This document shows positions 34,273 through 42,293 of a stretch of DNA of 64,000 nt, piece after piece; positions within the stretch are counted from its first letter, which is position 1; the number at the start of each line of letters is the position of its first letter. The notes under the pieces were generated by a model that was given only the letters and a program-made list of their open reading frames with translations, searched no databases and was not told the DNA's origin. The DNA comes from Lachnospiraceae bacterium (GTDB lineage Bacteria; Bacillota; Clostridia; Lachnospirales; Lachnospiraceae). The stretch covers positions 1 to 64,000 of the forward strand of contig JAFUIR010000018.1 of NCBI GenBank assembly GCA_017468395.1. Reading direction: 5' to 3'. The position numbers and the translations under genes were made by a program.

Positions 34273-36477
34273 ATGAGAAAAGAAAACCAAGAAATAGATT
34301 TTGTGATTACCTGGGTAGATGGAAGTGACCGGGAGTGGCTGCAGGAAAAACGTATCCACGAAAGTCAGGCTACGGCACAAGGGAGAGAAATTGACAGCCG
34401 CAAGGAAAGATACCGGAATTGGGGCTTTTTGGTGTATTGGCTGAGAGGCGTGGAAAAGTATGCTCCGTGGGTGCGGAAAATACATCTGGTAACCAGCGAT
34501 ATTGTTCCGGCATGGTTAAATACAGAGCATCCCAAACTTCACATTGTGCGTCATGGAGATATTATTCCCAAGGAATTTTTGCCTACCTACAACAGTAATG
34601 TAATTGAATTGTATTTGCACCGCATAGAAGGGCTGGCGGAGCAGTTTGTATATTTTAATGATGATATGTTTTTGACGGGAGAGGTTGCCCCTTCTGACTT
34701 TTTCAGAAAAGGTCTGCCCTGTGATATGCTGGCTTTCCAGCCCGTTGTGGCAAATCCCGCAAATCCGGTCATGTCACATCTTTATTTAAATAATATGATG
34801 GTTTTAAGTAAATACTTTGGCAAGCGGGCGAATGTAAAGAAGCAGCCGGGGGCTTATTACCATTTTGGATACCCTGTTTTGTATTTTGCATATAATATAT
34901 TAGAAATGATGTTTCCGCAATTTACCGGCTTATACACGGTCCATGACCCTTTTCCGCTGTTAAAGAGTATTTACAGCGAAGTTTGGGAAAAGGAGAAGGA
35001 GCTGCTTTGTCAGGTGTCTTCCCATAAATTCAGGGAAAAAGAGGATGTGACACCCTATCTTATGAGAGAGTGGCAGAAACTGTCCGGCAAGTTTTGTCCC
35101 TGCAATATTACCCGTAGATTCCGGTATTTTGAAATCGGACGGGAGAATGGCAAACTGCTGAAAGCCATGGGACAAAAGAAGGTGCGGATTATCTGCATGA
35201 ACGATGTAGACGGGGAACTGGATTTTGCGAAGGTAAAAAGCGAAATTAGTAATGCTTTTGAAAAAAAATTGTCCAAGAAATCCTCCTTTGAAAAGACTGA
35301 TGGTACTTTTTTATTCCAAAGTCTGAGAGAGGCGTTAAAGCCGGAGCAAGAACGGGAAAGTCTGAATGAAAACGAGGTGGGGGACTGGAATTCTTTTCTT
35401 AAGGTTGCGGAGAAACATAAAGTATTATCTTTGCTTTATGATGTTCTGCAACCAATGAATTTGTCTGCAGAAAGCAGAAAAGTTTTAGATAAGGTGTCCA
35501 AAAGAATTGTAAAGCAAAATTACCGGCTGCTTTTTTTGAGCAGGGATGTGCAGGAAATTTTGCAAAAAGAGAATATAAAATCGGTTTTATTAAAAGGCGT
35601 GGCCACGGCATCTTTTTATCCGGTACCGGAACTGCGTAAGTCCGGAGATGTGGATTTGTTGCTTCCTTATGAGGGAGATGTGGAAAAAGGCTGTGAAATT
35701 TTGCAGGAAAAAGGCTATAAAGTGAAAGAAATCCAGCATGCCCATCATCATGTGGTGCTGGTATCGCCGGATGGAATTGATGTGGAATTGCACGGAATGT
35801 TGGCAGAACCTTTTGATAATGAGAAAATGAACCGATATTTAAAAGGCAAACAGGAAAGTTGTGCCTCGGAATGTGAAAAGGCGCAGGTTATGGGACTTTC
35901 TCTTTGGGTATTAAAGCCCGGTTACCATGCCTATGAATTATTATTGCACATGCTACAACATTTTCTGCGTTCCGGTTTCGGGCTGAAGTTACTTTGTGAC
36001 TGGGTCGTATTTTGGAACAGCGAAGTGCCGGAAACGGAGCGGGAAAAATATCTGGAGTTAATCCGGGAAAGCGGACTGGAAGGATTTTCAGCCATGGTGA
36101 CAGCCGCCTGTGTGGAATATCTAGGGTTAAAACGTGAAAATGCCTGCCACAAAAATCTGCCGGATGCTCACTTGGCGGAGCAGTTTATCCTTGAAGTTTT
36201 GCAAGCGGAGGAGTTCGGAAAATCTGCCAAGAACCGTATGGTAGCTATGCGGGGAAACGGTTTGTGGGATTATGTAAGAGAGTTTCATCACCAGATGCAC
36301 CTAAACTTTCCCGGGATGGGAAAAGTCTGGTTATTCTGGCCGGTGCTATGGGTCATTACCCTTGCAAGGTTTTTAAATAATAACCGGAAACTGAACAGAG
36401 GCTCCGGTATGGCGATTATCCGTAAGGCAGGAGAACGAAGTGAATTAATCCGGCATATGGAATTGTTTGAGAAATGA
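34273..36477 (+). CDS. Stealth phosphotransferase fused to NTP_transf_5 nucleotidyltransferase
   Basis: 734 residues from ATG 34273. Residues 8-340 are a Stealth protein (CR1 IDFVITWVDGSDREW, CR2 RYRNWGFLVYWLRGVEKYAPWVRKI split here as shorter blocks, then FVYFNDDMFL); such enzymes transfer sugar-1-phosphate to polysaccharide. Residues about 375-700 are a nucleotidyltransferase of the PF14907 type: KSVLLKGVATA, then the two-aspartate motif SGDVDLLLP (GDVD 458-461) and ELHGML. PF14907 proteins occur near PqqD, HprK-like and S24/S26 genes, which are all present downstream. I have not met this fusion as a standard architecture. Two enzymatic halves could act on one acceptor. An in-frame TTG at 34243 is an alternative start, less likely. 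Confidence 0.87.
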   Translation: MRKENQEIDFVITWVDGSDREWLQEKRIHESQATAQGREIDSRKERYRNWGFLVYWLRGVEKYAPWVRKIHLVTSDIVPAWLNTEHPKLHIVRHGDIIPKEFLPTYNSNVIELYLHRIEGLAEQFVYFNDDMFLTGEVAPSDFFRKGLPCDMLAFQPVVANPANPVMSHLYLNNMMVLSKYFGKRANVKKQPGAYYHFGYPVLYFAYNILEMMFPQFTGLYTVHDPFPLLKSIYSEVWEKEKELLCQVSSHKFREKEDVTPYLMREWQKLSGKFCPCNITRRFRYFEIGRENGKLLKAMGQKKVRIICMNDVDGELDFAKVKSEISNAFEKKLSKKSSFEKTDGTFLFQSLREALKPEQERESLNENEVGDWNSFLKVAEKHKVLSLLYDVLQPMNLSAESRKVLDKVSKRIVKQNYRLLFLSRDVQEILQKENIKSVLLKGVATASFYPVPELRKSGDVDLLLPYEGDVEKGCEILQEKGYKVKEIQHAHHHVVLVSPDGIDVELHGMLAEPFDNEKMNRYLKGKQESCASECEKAQVMGLSLWVLKPGYHAYELLLHMLQHFLRSGFGLKLLCDWVVFWNSEVPETEREKYLELIRESGLEGFSAMVTAACVEYLGLKRENACHKNLPDAHLAEQFILEVLQAEEFGKSAKNRMVAMRGNGLWDYVREFHHQMHLNFPGMGKVWLFWPVLWVITLARFLNNNRKLNRGSGMAIIRKAGERSELIRHMELFEK

Positions 36478-36556
36478 TGGGCTAAACGGGCTGTATGACT
36501 AAAAATTATAGTCAAAGATACTAAAAATCAAAGTAAAATCTTGGTAAAATTATCGC

Positions 36557-36585
36557 TTGCATAATATAAACTGAAAATGTATAAT
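36557..36585 (+). promoter_or_regulatory. Strong promoter of the small peptide gene
   Basis: TTGCAT (36557-36562), 17-bp spacer, TATAAT (36580-36585). The 51-nt leader ends in GGGAGGT 6 bp ahead of the ATG. With the perfect terminator after the gene, this makes a monocistronic, probably abundant mRNA. Confidence 0.85.
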
Positions 36586-36636
36586 AAGTACACAATTTGT
36601 TTTTTGAGAAATTTTTTCATGTTGGGAGGTAAAATA

Positions 36637-36987
36637 ATGAAGGAGTACGTAAGACCTATTGTTGTTGTAAATGAAGACGTGGCTGAAGGTGTTTTTGCTG
36701 CAAGTGGTGCAGTTGTTGCAGGCGGCGCACCCGGATGTGATAGTAAATACATGAACTTTAACTGGCAGGCTGGTACTTTTGCTTGGAATTCAACAGCAAA
36801 AGATTACTATGGATGCGTAGGCTGTCCTGCATATCGTCCCACCGGTTGTGGTTTGAAGATAGATGAAGCATATCTTGCCGGAGCAACCAGTTATAATGTA
36901 GATAACGGAAACCGTATGCCCGATTGGGAAAGAGCAGGTGCTACTGCTGACAGAATGATTGACGATGCAAACGGTTTGGCATATTAA
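36637..36987 (+). CDS. Candidate secreted/modified peptide precursor, 116 aa
   Basis: Starts MKEYVRPIVVVNEDVAEGVF followed by AASG. This N-terminus (a K/R-x-PxVxxxE...AEGVFAASG pattern) is common in short Clostridia and gut-bacterial peptides with a removable leader. Possible cleavage sites are the AxA/AAS segment at 20-23 and the GG at 29-30. The rest has four cysteines (C34, C60, C63, C71), including YGCVGCPAYRPTGCG, many Tyr, Trp, Gly and Asn, and an acidic tail ending GLAY. It is a single gene flanked by its own strong promoter and terminator, beside genes for a PqqD-HprK fusion, ABC exporter and S24/S26 peptidase. It looks like a RiPP or secreted-peptide precursor; no known family was recognised. 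Confidence 0.75.
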   Translation: MKEYVRPIVVVNEDVAEGVFAASGAVVAGGAPGCDSKYMNFNWQAGTFAWNSTAKDYYGCVGCPAYRPTGCGLKIDEAYLAGATSYNVDNGNRMPDWERAGATADRMIDDANGLAY

Positions 36988-37000
36988 TCAGTAAATTTTA

Positions 37001-37031
37001 AGGGTTGTCGCAATGTGCGGCAACCCTTTTT
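37001..37031 (+). terminator. Rho-independent terminator of peptide gene
   Basis: AGGGTTGTCGC (37001-37011) pairs with GCGGCAACCCT (37017-37027; one T-G wobble) around a 5-nt loop, then a run of T. It stops transcription 14 bp after the peptide stop codon and before the convergent ABC gene. Confidence 0.95.
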
Positions 37032-37069
37032 GGTATGTAAAAATATTAACTTCCAAGGAGTTTTCATTT

Positions 37070-38839
37070 CTAAAATGCTTTTAGCATTTCTGCAATTTCT
37101 GTTTCATCCAACGTTCTGCAACTTAAATTCTCCAGTTTATATACCTTATTACAAGCAGAAAGCACGGTAGGTCTGTGGGTGGTCAAAATGCAAATTCTGG
37201 GAGAATCATCCTGTATAATATTGCGTAAAACCTGTCGTTCCGTAGCTACGTCCAAAGCTGATGTGGCTTCGTCTAAAAGTAAGATGGGGGCCTTTCTAAG
37301 AAGTGCCCTGGCAATACTCAGGCGCTGTGCCTGACCTTCCGAAAAGCCGCCGCCCCGTTCCATAACCGTGCTGTGAATACCTTCCGGCAACTTTGAGACA
37401 AAATCATAGGCACAGGCGAGTTTCAAAACCTGCCATATTTCTTCTTCGGTGGCATCCGGTTTGACGCTTCGCATATTTTCAGCGATAGTACCCGAAAACA
37501 TGGTGTTTCCCTGAGGAACGTAAGAAAAGAGTTTGCGGGTGGCCGGAGAGAGCGGAATATGTTCCGCAGGTGAAGCAGCCCCGTATAAATAGGTTTCGCC
37601 GGATTGAGGTTGCAGCAATGACAGTAAGAGCCGCAACATGGTGGTCTTTCCTTCGCCGGAGGGACCCACAAGCGCAATCATTTCCCTTGGAGCAACGCTT
37701 ATAGAAATTTTACGGAAAACCTGTGTGCCGGAATGATAGGTGTAGTCTGCTTCGGAAACACATAAGCCGATGCCCTGCTGTTTATTTTCTTCATAAAATT
37801 TATCGACACTGTCGCTTGCTGAAAAATCCTCCTGGGGCATATTTAAAATGTCAATCAGACGGCCTGCGGATGTGGTCAGGCTGATGGCGGTAGGGACTAA
37901 AGAAATCAGTGAGTTCAGTGCCCCAGTGAGCATTCCGGAAAGGGAGAGAAAAAGGGTCATGGTACCATAACTGATGGCTCCGCTCCACACTCTGTAAATT
38001 CCCCAACCGTAAGAACTGTAGGTTACTGCCAAGCCAATCAGGGACATGAGGATGGAGGTGAGCATGGACATACGCTGGAAATCCAACTTCATACTAATGT
38101 ATTCTCCCTGTAAACTGCGCAGGCGATTGGTGTATGTTTTTATAAGGTCAAAAGCCTTGATGGTTTGGATGTTGGAAAAAGATTCCTGATTAAACCCGGA
38201 CATTTTTGCGTTCATGGCAGCACTTCTTTGGTTGTTGTTCCGCATACGCTTCATCAGTGTACGGGACATAAGCATTGTGACGGGAACGCCGAGCATGGCA
38301 ATCAGTGCAAACGTGACATCGTGGTATACCACAATGGCAAAAGCGCCAATAAAGCGGAAAAGGTTAATAATCAGGTTGGGAATCCAGTTCAGGAGACCGC
38401 TTGAAACGGCAGAAGCGTCCCCGCTCCAACGGACAAGCAAATCCCCGGTGTGATAGGAAGCAATGGACTCCCAATCGGTAGTAAGCATTTGTGAAAAAAT
38501 GTCTGCCTTAATTTCCGTATCTACTTTTAAACTAATCCAATTGGAAGCATAGGTAGATAACTGCGTTACAACGACATTTGCCACTGCAAAAGTAATCATC
38601 ATAACAAAAGTCCGGATGAGACGACCGGTCTGATAGCCGGTAATAATATCCACCAAATCACGGGAAAGGAGACTGGCTATCAAAGAAACACCTGTACCAA
38701 GCAGTCCCAGCAACGTATAAAGGATAATGTGTTTGTGGTATTTGCGGGCATACTGGTAAATCCATTTTGTTTCCTGCCACATTTCACGGAGCATGCCTTC
38801 TTTTATTTTTGTAATAATTTTATTTATTGTTTTTTTCAT
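37070..38839 (-). CDS. ABC transporter, fused permease/ATPase, peptide-export type
   Basis: 589-residue half-transporter with six membrane helices and a C-terminal ATPase: Walker A GPSGEGKTTML, signature FSEGQAQRLSIARAL (Ser-Glu in place of SGGQ), Walker B ILLLDEATSALD and the switch histidine TTHRPT. It is of the type I exporter (MsbA/MdlB) group and lacks the N-terminal C39 peptidase of bacteriocin exporters, so any leader must be cut by another enzyme; the S24/S26 peptidase nearby is a candidate. ATG 38839 has AGGA upstream and leaves a 20-bp gap after the PqqD-HprK gene; the in-frame start at 38881 would overlap that gene. Convergent with the peptide gene. Confidence 0.9.
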   Translation of the reverse strand: MKKTINKIITKIKEGMLREMWQETKWIYQYARKYHKHIILYTLLGLLGTGVSLIASLLSRDLVDIITGYQTGRLIRTFVMMITFAVANVVVTQLSTYASNWISLKVDTEIKADIFSQMLTTDWESIASYHTGDLLVRWSGDASAVSSGLLNWIPNLIINLFRFIGAFAIVVYHDVTFALIAMLGVPVTMLMSRTLMKRMRNNNQRSAAMNAKMSGFNQESFSNIQTIKAFDLIKTYTNRLRSLQGEYISMKLDFQRMSMLTSILMSLIGLAVTYSSYGWGIYRVWSGAISYGTMTLFLSLSGMLTGALNSLISLVPTAISLTTSAGRLIDILNMPQEDFSASDSVDKFYEENKQQGIGLCVSEADYTYHSGTQVFRKISISVAPREMIALVGPSGEGKTTMLRLLLSLLQPQSGETYLYGAASPAEHIPLSPATRKLFSYVPQGNTMFSGTIAENMRSVKPDATEEEIWQVLKLACAYDFVSKLPEGIHSTVMERGGGFSEGQAQRLSIARALLRKAPILLLDEATSALDVATERQVLRNIIQDDSPRICILTTHRPTVLSACNKVYKLENLSCRTLDETEIAEMLKAF

Positions 38840-38859
38840 TTTAGCGTTCCTTTGAGGTT

Positions 38860-40032
38860 TCAATAGGGCGTATCCAAGCACTTGTCAATTTCCCCTTGGA
38901 TGGTATCCAGGGCTTCACGTTCCGGGGTACAAAGCAGACGGAATACAGAGGCTTTTTGGGCAAGTTCTTTTGCAAAATTTAAGTTTTGTTCCAACATTTC
39001 TTCCGTCCATGCAGGCGAGATGAAACGCTGGCTTACCAGTAAAATTTTGCGGTCTGTTTCCAGATTCTCACATAGGTTGGACGGGTGCTGTTTTAGCAGT
39101 ACAATGCCTCCGAGCGGATAAGTTTCTACCGTGGAAATTTGGGAAGTGCCACACCATGGAATGCCATGGATTACGGGGCCGTTGGAAGTAAGTTCCATCA
39201 AATTCAAGTCTCCGTTTAGGATAGGAACCCCTAAATATTTGTTCCAAAGCCCGGCATGGGTAGATTTTCCTGTGCCGGAAACTCCGGAAAAAAGCCATGC
39301 TTTATCACGGTATAAAACAGAGGAAGAATGAATCATGAACATGCCTTTTCTCTGGGCCAGTAATAAATAGGTAAAACGGATTCCGTGAAAAAGCGCCTGT
39401 TGTAATTCGGTATCAAAAGGGGGAATGCAATAAAAATCACAGTGCGAACCATCTTTTGCCAAATGCGCCTCTGTCAGGCGTGGGGTAGAAGGGAACTGTA
39501 TCAGATAATAATCCTCGGTTTCACTTAAAATCAGTTCTTCATTGTGAAGCAAAACCCGTCTGACGGTGTCATGGGAGGGCTTGGATAATAAAATGCGGAT
39601 TTTTTGGTCCGGTTTGGTTAAGGTGTCCGGTTCCTTTATCACAAAGGGTTCAAATTCCGGCGAAAACAGATCCTTGGCACCCAAATAATGTAAAATCAAC
39701 CCGCCGATTCGTAAGTAGCAGGACAGGGAATGTTCCATAGGATTTTGGTCGGGAAAATCCGGCAGTATAATGCCAAGATGCTGTAATTGGTCGAGAAAAG
39801 AATTCATGTCCCGTTCCAGTTCCTCACGATTTAAGGCATCTACCTGGAAGTTTTCGGCAATCAATGCCAGTAATTCTATACGGTCCGGCTCCTGCGCCAA
39901 GGCATTCCAAATAAAAACACCCGTAGCATTTAATTTTACCCCTTTTCTGTGCGTGGCAATATTTTGCCCAAAAGGCAGTAAATAGGGGACATTTGCAATT
40001 TCCTTTAATGTGTATTGCGGACTACGTTTCAT
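38860..40032 (-). CDS. PqqD domain fused to HprK-like kinase
   Basis: 390 residues, ATG at 40032 with GGAGG 10 bp upstream. Residues 1-95 are a PqqD domain (GVKLNATGVFIWNAL; DMNSFLDQLQHLGIIL), which binds leader peptides. Residues about 105-390 form an HPr-kinase-like P-loop domain: HSSSVLYRDKAWLFSG, Walker A GVSGTGKST (250-258), LNGDLNLMEL and IHGIPWCGTS. HprK-like enzymes in lasso peptide clusters phosphorylate peptide serine, so a leader-guided kinase for the neighbouring precursor is the simplest reading, which remains to be shown. The substrate peptide has five Ser in its C-terminal two-thirds. Co-transcribed with the ABC gene, under the palindromic promoter at 40065. Confidence 0.87.
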   Translation of the reverse strand: MKRSPQYTLKEIANVPYLLPFGQNIATHRKGVKLNATGVFIWNALAQEPDRIELLALIAENFQVDALNREELERDMNSFLDQLQHLGIILPDFPDQNPMEHSLSCYLRIGGLILHYLGAKDLFSPEFEPFVIKEPDTLTKPDQKIRILLSKPSHDTVRRVLLHNEELILSETEDYYLIQFPSTPRLTEAHLAKDGSHCDFYCIPPFDTELQQALFHGIRFTYLLLAQRKGMFMIHSSSVLYRDKAWLFSGVSGTGKSTHAGLWNKYLGVPILNGDLNLMELTSNGPVIHGIPWCGTSQISTVETYPLGGIVLLKQHPSNLCENLETDRKILLVSQRFISPAWTEEMLEQNLNFAKELAQKASVFRLLCTPEREALDTIQGEIDKCLDTPY

Positions 40033-40064
40033 AAAACCTTTACCTCCGGACAAAAACTACTATC

Positions 40065-40097
40065 ATTGTAGCATTTTTTGCAGAAAAATGCTACAAT
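40065..40097. promoter_or_regulatory. Palindromic bidirectional promoter, copy 2
   Basis: Perfect inverted repeat: ATTGTAGCATTTTT (40065-40078), spacer TGCAG, AAAAATGCTACAAT (40084-40097). Each arm contains an outward extended -10 TGCTACAAT, one for the PqqD-HprK/ABC operon (minus) and one for the S24/S26 peptidase (plus). Calculated leaders are about 26 nt on each side. Confidence 0.82.
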
Positions 40098-40130
40098 AGC
40101 AAATAGAAATAATGGTCAATGGGAGGGAAT

Positions 40131-40595
40131 ATGGTTTCAAAAACGGGGGACTTGTCTATCATCGGCACAGATTTGGAGAAAATACTTGCAGAGGGGAATG
40201 CTGTCAGAGTGAAACCCCAAGGATTCAGCATGTATCCCATAGTGGTGCCGGGGCGGGATGAAGTCATTATAGAACCAATAGAAAATAAGAAATTAAAGCG
40301 CGGAGATGTGGCACTCTATCGCAGGGAAGGAAGCATTTTGGTGCTTCATCGCATCTGGAAACGCAGGGGTGATGACTTTTATTTTGTGGGAGATAACCAG
40401 ACGGAAGTGGAGGGACCTTTGCCCCTGACACAAATAAAAGGGGTTATGGTATTTCTGATCCGTAAAGGTAAGGAGATTCCGGTGACCCATCCCGGTTATG
40501 TGCTGTTAACTCGCGGGTGGCTTTTTTTAAGGCCTTTCCGCCAGCCTATTAAAAAGGTTGCAAAGTTTTTTAAGAATAGGAAATCCGGTAACTGA
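40131..40595 (+). CDS. S24/S26 family peptidase (signal-peptidase-like)
   Basis: 154 residues from ATG 40131 (GGGAGG 4 bp upstream, which lies inside the alternative start at 40119). It has the serine motif PQGFSMYPIVVPG, then LKRGDVALYR, LVLHRIW and FVGDNQTE, the pattern of S26-type peptidases with the SMxP serine and a His in the HR motif. There is no N-terminal membrane anchor, unlike normal signal peptidases; the C-terminus is basic and may touch the membrane. Such short S24/S26 proteins accompany PqqD, HprK-like and PF14907 genes in Clostridia. It could remove the leader of the peptide at 36637. Confidence 0.85.
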   Translation: MVSKTGDLSIIGTDLEKILAEGNAVRVKPQGFSMYPIVVPGRDEVIIEPIENKKLKRGDVALYRREGSILVLHRIWKRRGDDFYFVGDNQTEVEGPLPLTQIKGVMVFLIRKGKEIPVTHPGYVLLTRGWLFLRPFRQPIKKVAKFFKNRKSGN

Positions 40596-40635
40596 CATAT
40601 AATGAAAGGAATAGTTGTGTAGGCGGAAATCCGGC

Positions 40636-41163
40636 GTGAATATTCTTTCTGATTTGTCAAATATTTTAATACCTGCGCTGATTTTTTATATAGTGGGTTA
40701 TGGAATGGTTTCGCGGGTAAAAGTGTATGAAGAATTTGTAAACGGAGCCAAAAACGGGCTGAAAACCGTAGTGCAGATTATGCCCACCCTGATTGGTTTA
40801 ATGGTGGCGGTGGGAGTGCTCCGGGCTTCGGGTTTTATGAATTTTTTGGGGGACTTAGTGGGAGGTCTGACAGAGAAAATCGGCATCCCTGCGGATATAG
40901 TCCCCTTATTGTTTATTAAAATGTTCTCCTCATCGGCGGCCACAGGGCTGGTTTTGGATATTTTCAAAACCCATGGGACGGATTCTTACATCGGGATGCT
41001 TACGTCCATTTTGATGAGTTGTACGGAAACAATTTTTTACACCATGTCGGTGTATTTCTTGGTAGCCAAGGTCACAAAGACCCGATGGACTTTGGCGGGA
41101 GCCTTGTTTAGTATGGTGGTCAGTCTTGTTATGAGTATTATTTTGGCGGGCATGACTGTATAA
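40636..41163 (+). CDS. spmB: Spore maturation protein B
   Basis: Partner of SpmA in spore core dehydration; 175-residue membrane protein with KNGLKTVVQIMPTLIGLMVAVG, FIKMFSSSAATGLVLDIF and SCTETIFYTMSVYF. Start is uncertain: GTG 40636 fits the family length; a TTG at 40615 with AAAGGA upstream would add seven residues. Its distance from spmA (18640-19239) marks the right edge of the inserted region. The weak start region may reflect loss of the original coupling to spmA. Confidence 0.92.
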   Translation: MNILSDLSNILIPALIFYIVGYGMVSRVKVYEEFVNGAKNGLKTVVQIMPTLIGLMVAVGVLRASGFMNFLGDLVGGLTEKIGIPADIVPLLFIKMFSSSAATGLVLDIFKTHGTDSYIGMLTSILMSCTETIFYTMSVYFLVAKVTKTRWTLAGALFSMVVSLVMSIILAGMTV

Positions 41164-41177
41164 AGGAGGAAACAGGA

Positions 41178-42245
41178 ATGAAGTACCCTGAGTTTTTAAA
41201 AGAAAAAGGCACTATCGGATTTGTGGCCCCCTCTTTTGGATGCGCTACAGAACCTTATAAAACGGAATTTGAAATTGCGCAGAAGAAGTTCCGGGACATG
41301 GGATACAATCTTATGTTGGGACCTAACTGTTATGCTGCGGAGGGAATCGGTATCAGTAACACCCCGGAAAAATGTGGCGCAGAGTTGACCCAGTACTATG
41401 TACGCCGGGACAATGATGTGCTGATTTCCTGCGGCGGCGGGGAACTGATGTGTGAAACCATGGATTATGTGGATTTTGACCAGATAAAAAATGCACCGGC
41501 GAAGTGGTACATGGGTTATTCGGACAACACTAATATGACTTTTTTGCTTGCTACGCTTTGCGATACGGCTTCTGTTTACGGTCCCTGCGTGTCCAGTTTT
41601 CATATGGAGCCGTGGCATCCTTCTTTGCAGGATGCTTTTGGGATTTTAAACGGGACAAAGGCTACGGTAAATGCCAAAGGGGAAACAACCATTACGGTAA
41701 AAAATTATGACGGATGGGAAAGAGAATCCTTAAAATCGGAGGAAAATCCCGTTGTTACTTATCATATTACGGAGCCTTTCCTCATGAAGTCTTTTGTGGG
41801 GGATAAAGAAACGAAAGAGAAGGTCACCATGGAGGGAAGACTGCTGGGTGGCTGTGTGGACTGTCTGATTAACATGATAGGAACGAAGTATGATAACGTA
41901 AAAGCCTTCAAGGAAAAGTATAAAGAAGAAGGTGTGGTTTGGTTTCTGGAATGCTGCGATTTGAATGTGTTATCTATCCGCCGTGCGCTTTGGTCCATGG
42001 AAAATGCAGGTTGGTTTGAAGGAGCAAAGGGATTTATTTTCGGAAGACCCCTCTGCTTTGGGCAGGAAATCATGGGACTTGACGCATACAATGCAGTGAC
42101 AGGCATTTTAGGCAAGCATAATGTGCCTATTTTGATGGATGTGGATTTGGGACATCTGCCGCCTATGATGCCTATGATTACTGGTAGTTACGGGAAAATT
42201 GCGGCTGCGGACAACAGTGTCAGCGTGGAAATGATTTTGAAATAG
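41178..42245 (+). CDS. S66 peptidase family protein (LD-carboxypeptidase / MccF-like)
   Basis: 355 residues, family S66. The N-terminus GTIGFVAPSFGCATEP, nucleophile serine in WYMGYSDNTNMTF, glutamate in VWFLECCDL and histidine in DVDLGHLPPMMPM form the Ser-Glu-His triad. LD-carboxypeptidases trim murein tetrapeptides; MccF relatives cleave microcin C-like adenylates. Length and insert pattern fit the MccF-like branch. AAGGAGG 9 bp upstream, 14 bp after spmB. Probably a general murein or peptide enzyme. Confidence 0.88.
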   Translation: MKYPEFLKEKGTIGFVAPSFGCATEPYKTEFEIAQKKFRDMGYNLMLGPNCYAAEGIGISNTPEKCGAELTQYYVRRDNDVLISCGGGELMCETMDYVDFDQIKNAPAKWYMGYSDNTNMTFLLATLCDTASVYGPCVSSFHMEPWHPSLQDAFGILNGTKATVNAKGETTITVKNYDGWERESLKSEENPVVTYHITEPFLMKSFVGDKETKEKVTMEGRLLGGCVDCLINMIGTKYDNVKAFKEKYKEEGVVWFLECCDLNVLSIRRALWSMENAGWFEGAKGFIFGRPLCFGQEIMGLDAYNAVTGILGKHNVPILMDVDLGHLPPMMPMITGSYGKIAAADNSVSVEMILK

Positions 42246-42261
42246 GAAGATAAAAAAGTAA

Positions 42262-42293
42262 GGGAGGATTCTTAAATGAATCCTCCCATTTTT
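42262..42293. terminator. Bidirectional terminator between S66 peptidase and AEC transporter
   Basis: GGGAGGATTC (42262-42271) and GAATCCTCCC (42278-42287) pair perfectly around a 6-nt loop, with A-rich sequence before and T-rich after. It overlaps the 3' end of the minus-strand transporter gene and can serve both strands. Confidence 0.9.

Larger units (their letters stand above)
19240..40635. other. Accessory island between spmA and spmB
   Basis: About 21.4 kb of polysaccharide and peptide genes separates two genes that are usually adjacent and co-transcribed. No integrase, transposase or obvious flanking direct repeat was found by eye. Transcription directions change three times within it, and it has its own promoters, while the flanking genes (spmA, spmB) are intact. 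I infer insertion into a formerly continuous spmAB unit in this lineage. Confidence 0.75.

Noticed and set aside
36577..36636. Longer form of the peptide gene starting at 36577
   Set aside because: That part covers the -10 element and leader; the GGGAGGT at 36624-36630 marks ATG 36637.
37423..38453. Open frames on the plus strand and in other minus frames within the ABC transporter gene
   Set aside because: They overlap a gene with clear Walker and signature motifs, have no ribosome sites and show no recognisable protein features.
37070..38839. ABC transporter as a polysaccharide exporter of the Pel-like operon
   Set aside because: PelG already supplies the export path, and this half-transporter is on the opposite strand in a two-gene unit with PqqD-HprK.
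19348..40032. PqqD domains as evidence for PQQ biosynthesis
   Set aside because: No pqqA, B, C or E genes are present; PqqD folds are widely used for other leader peptides, and one is fused to a kinase.
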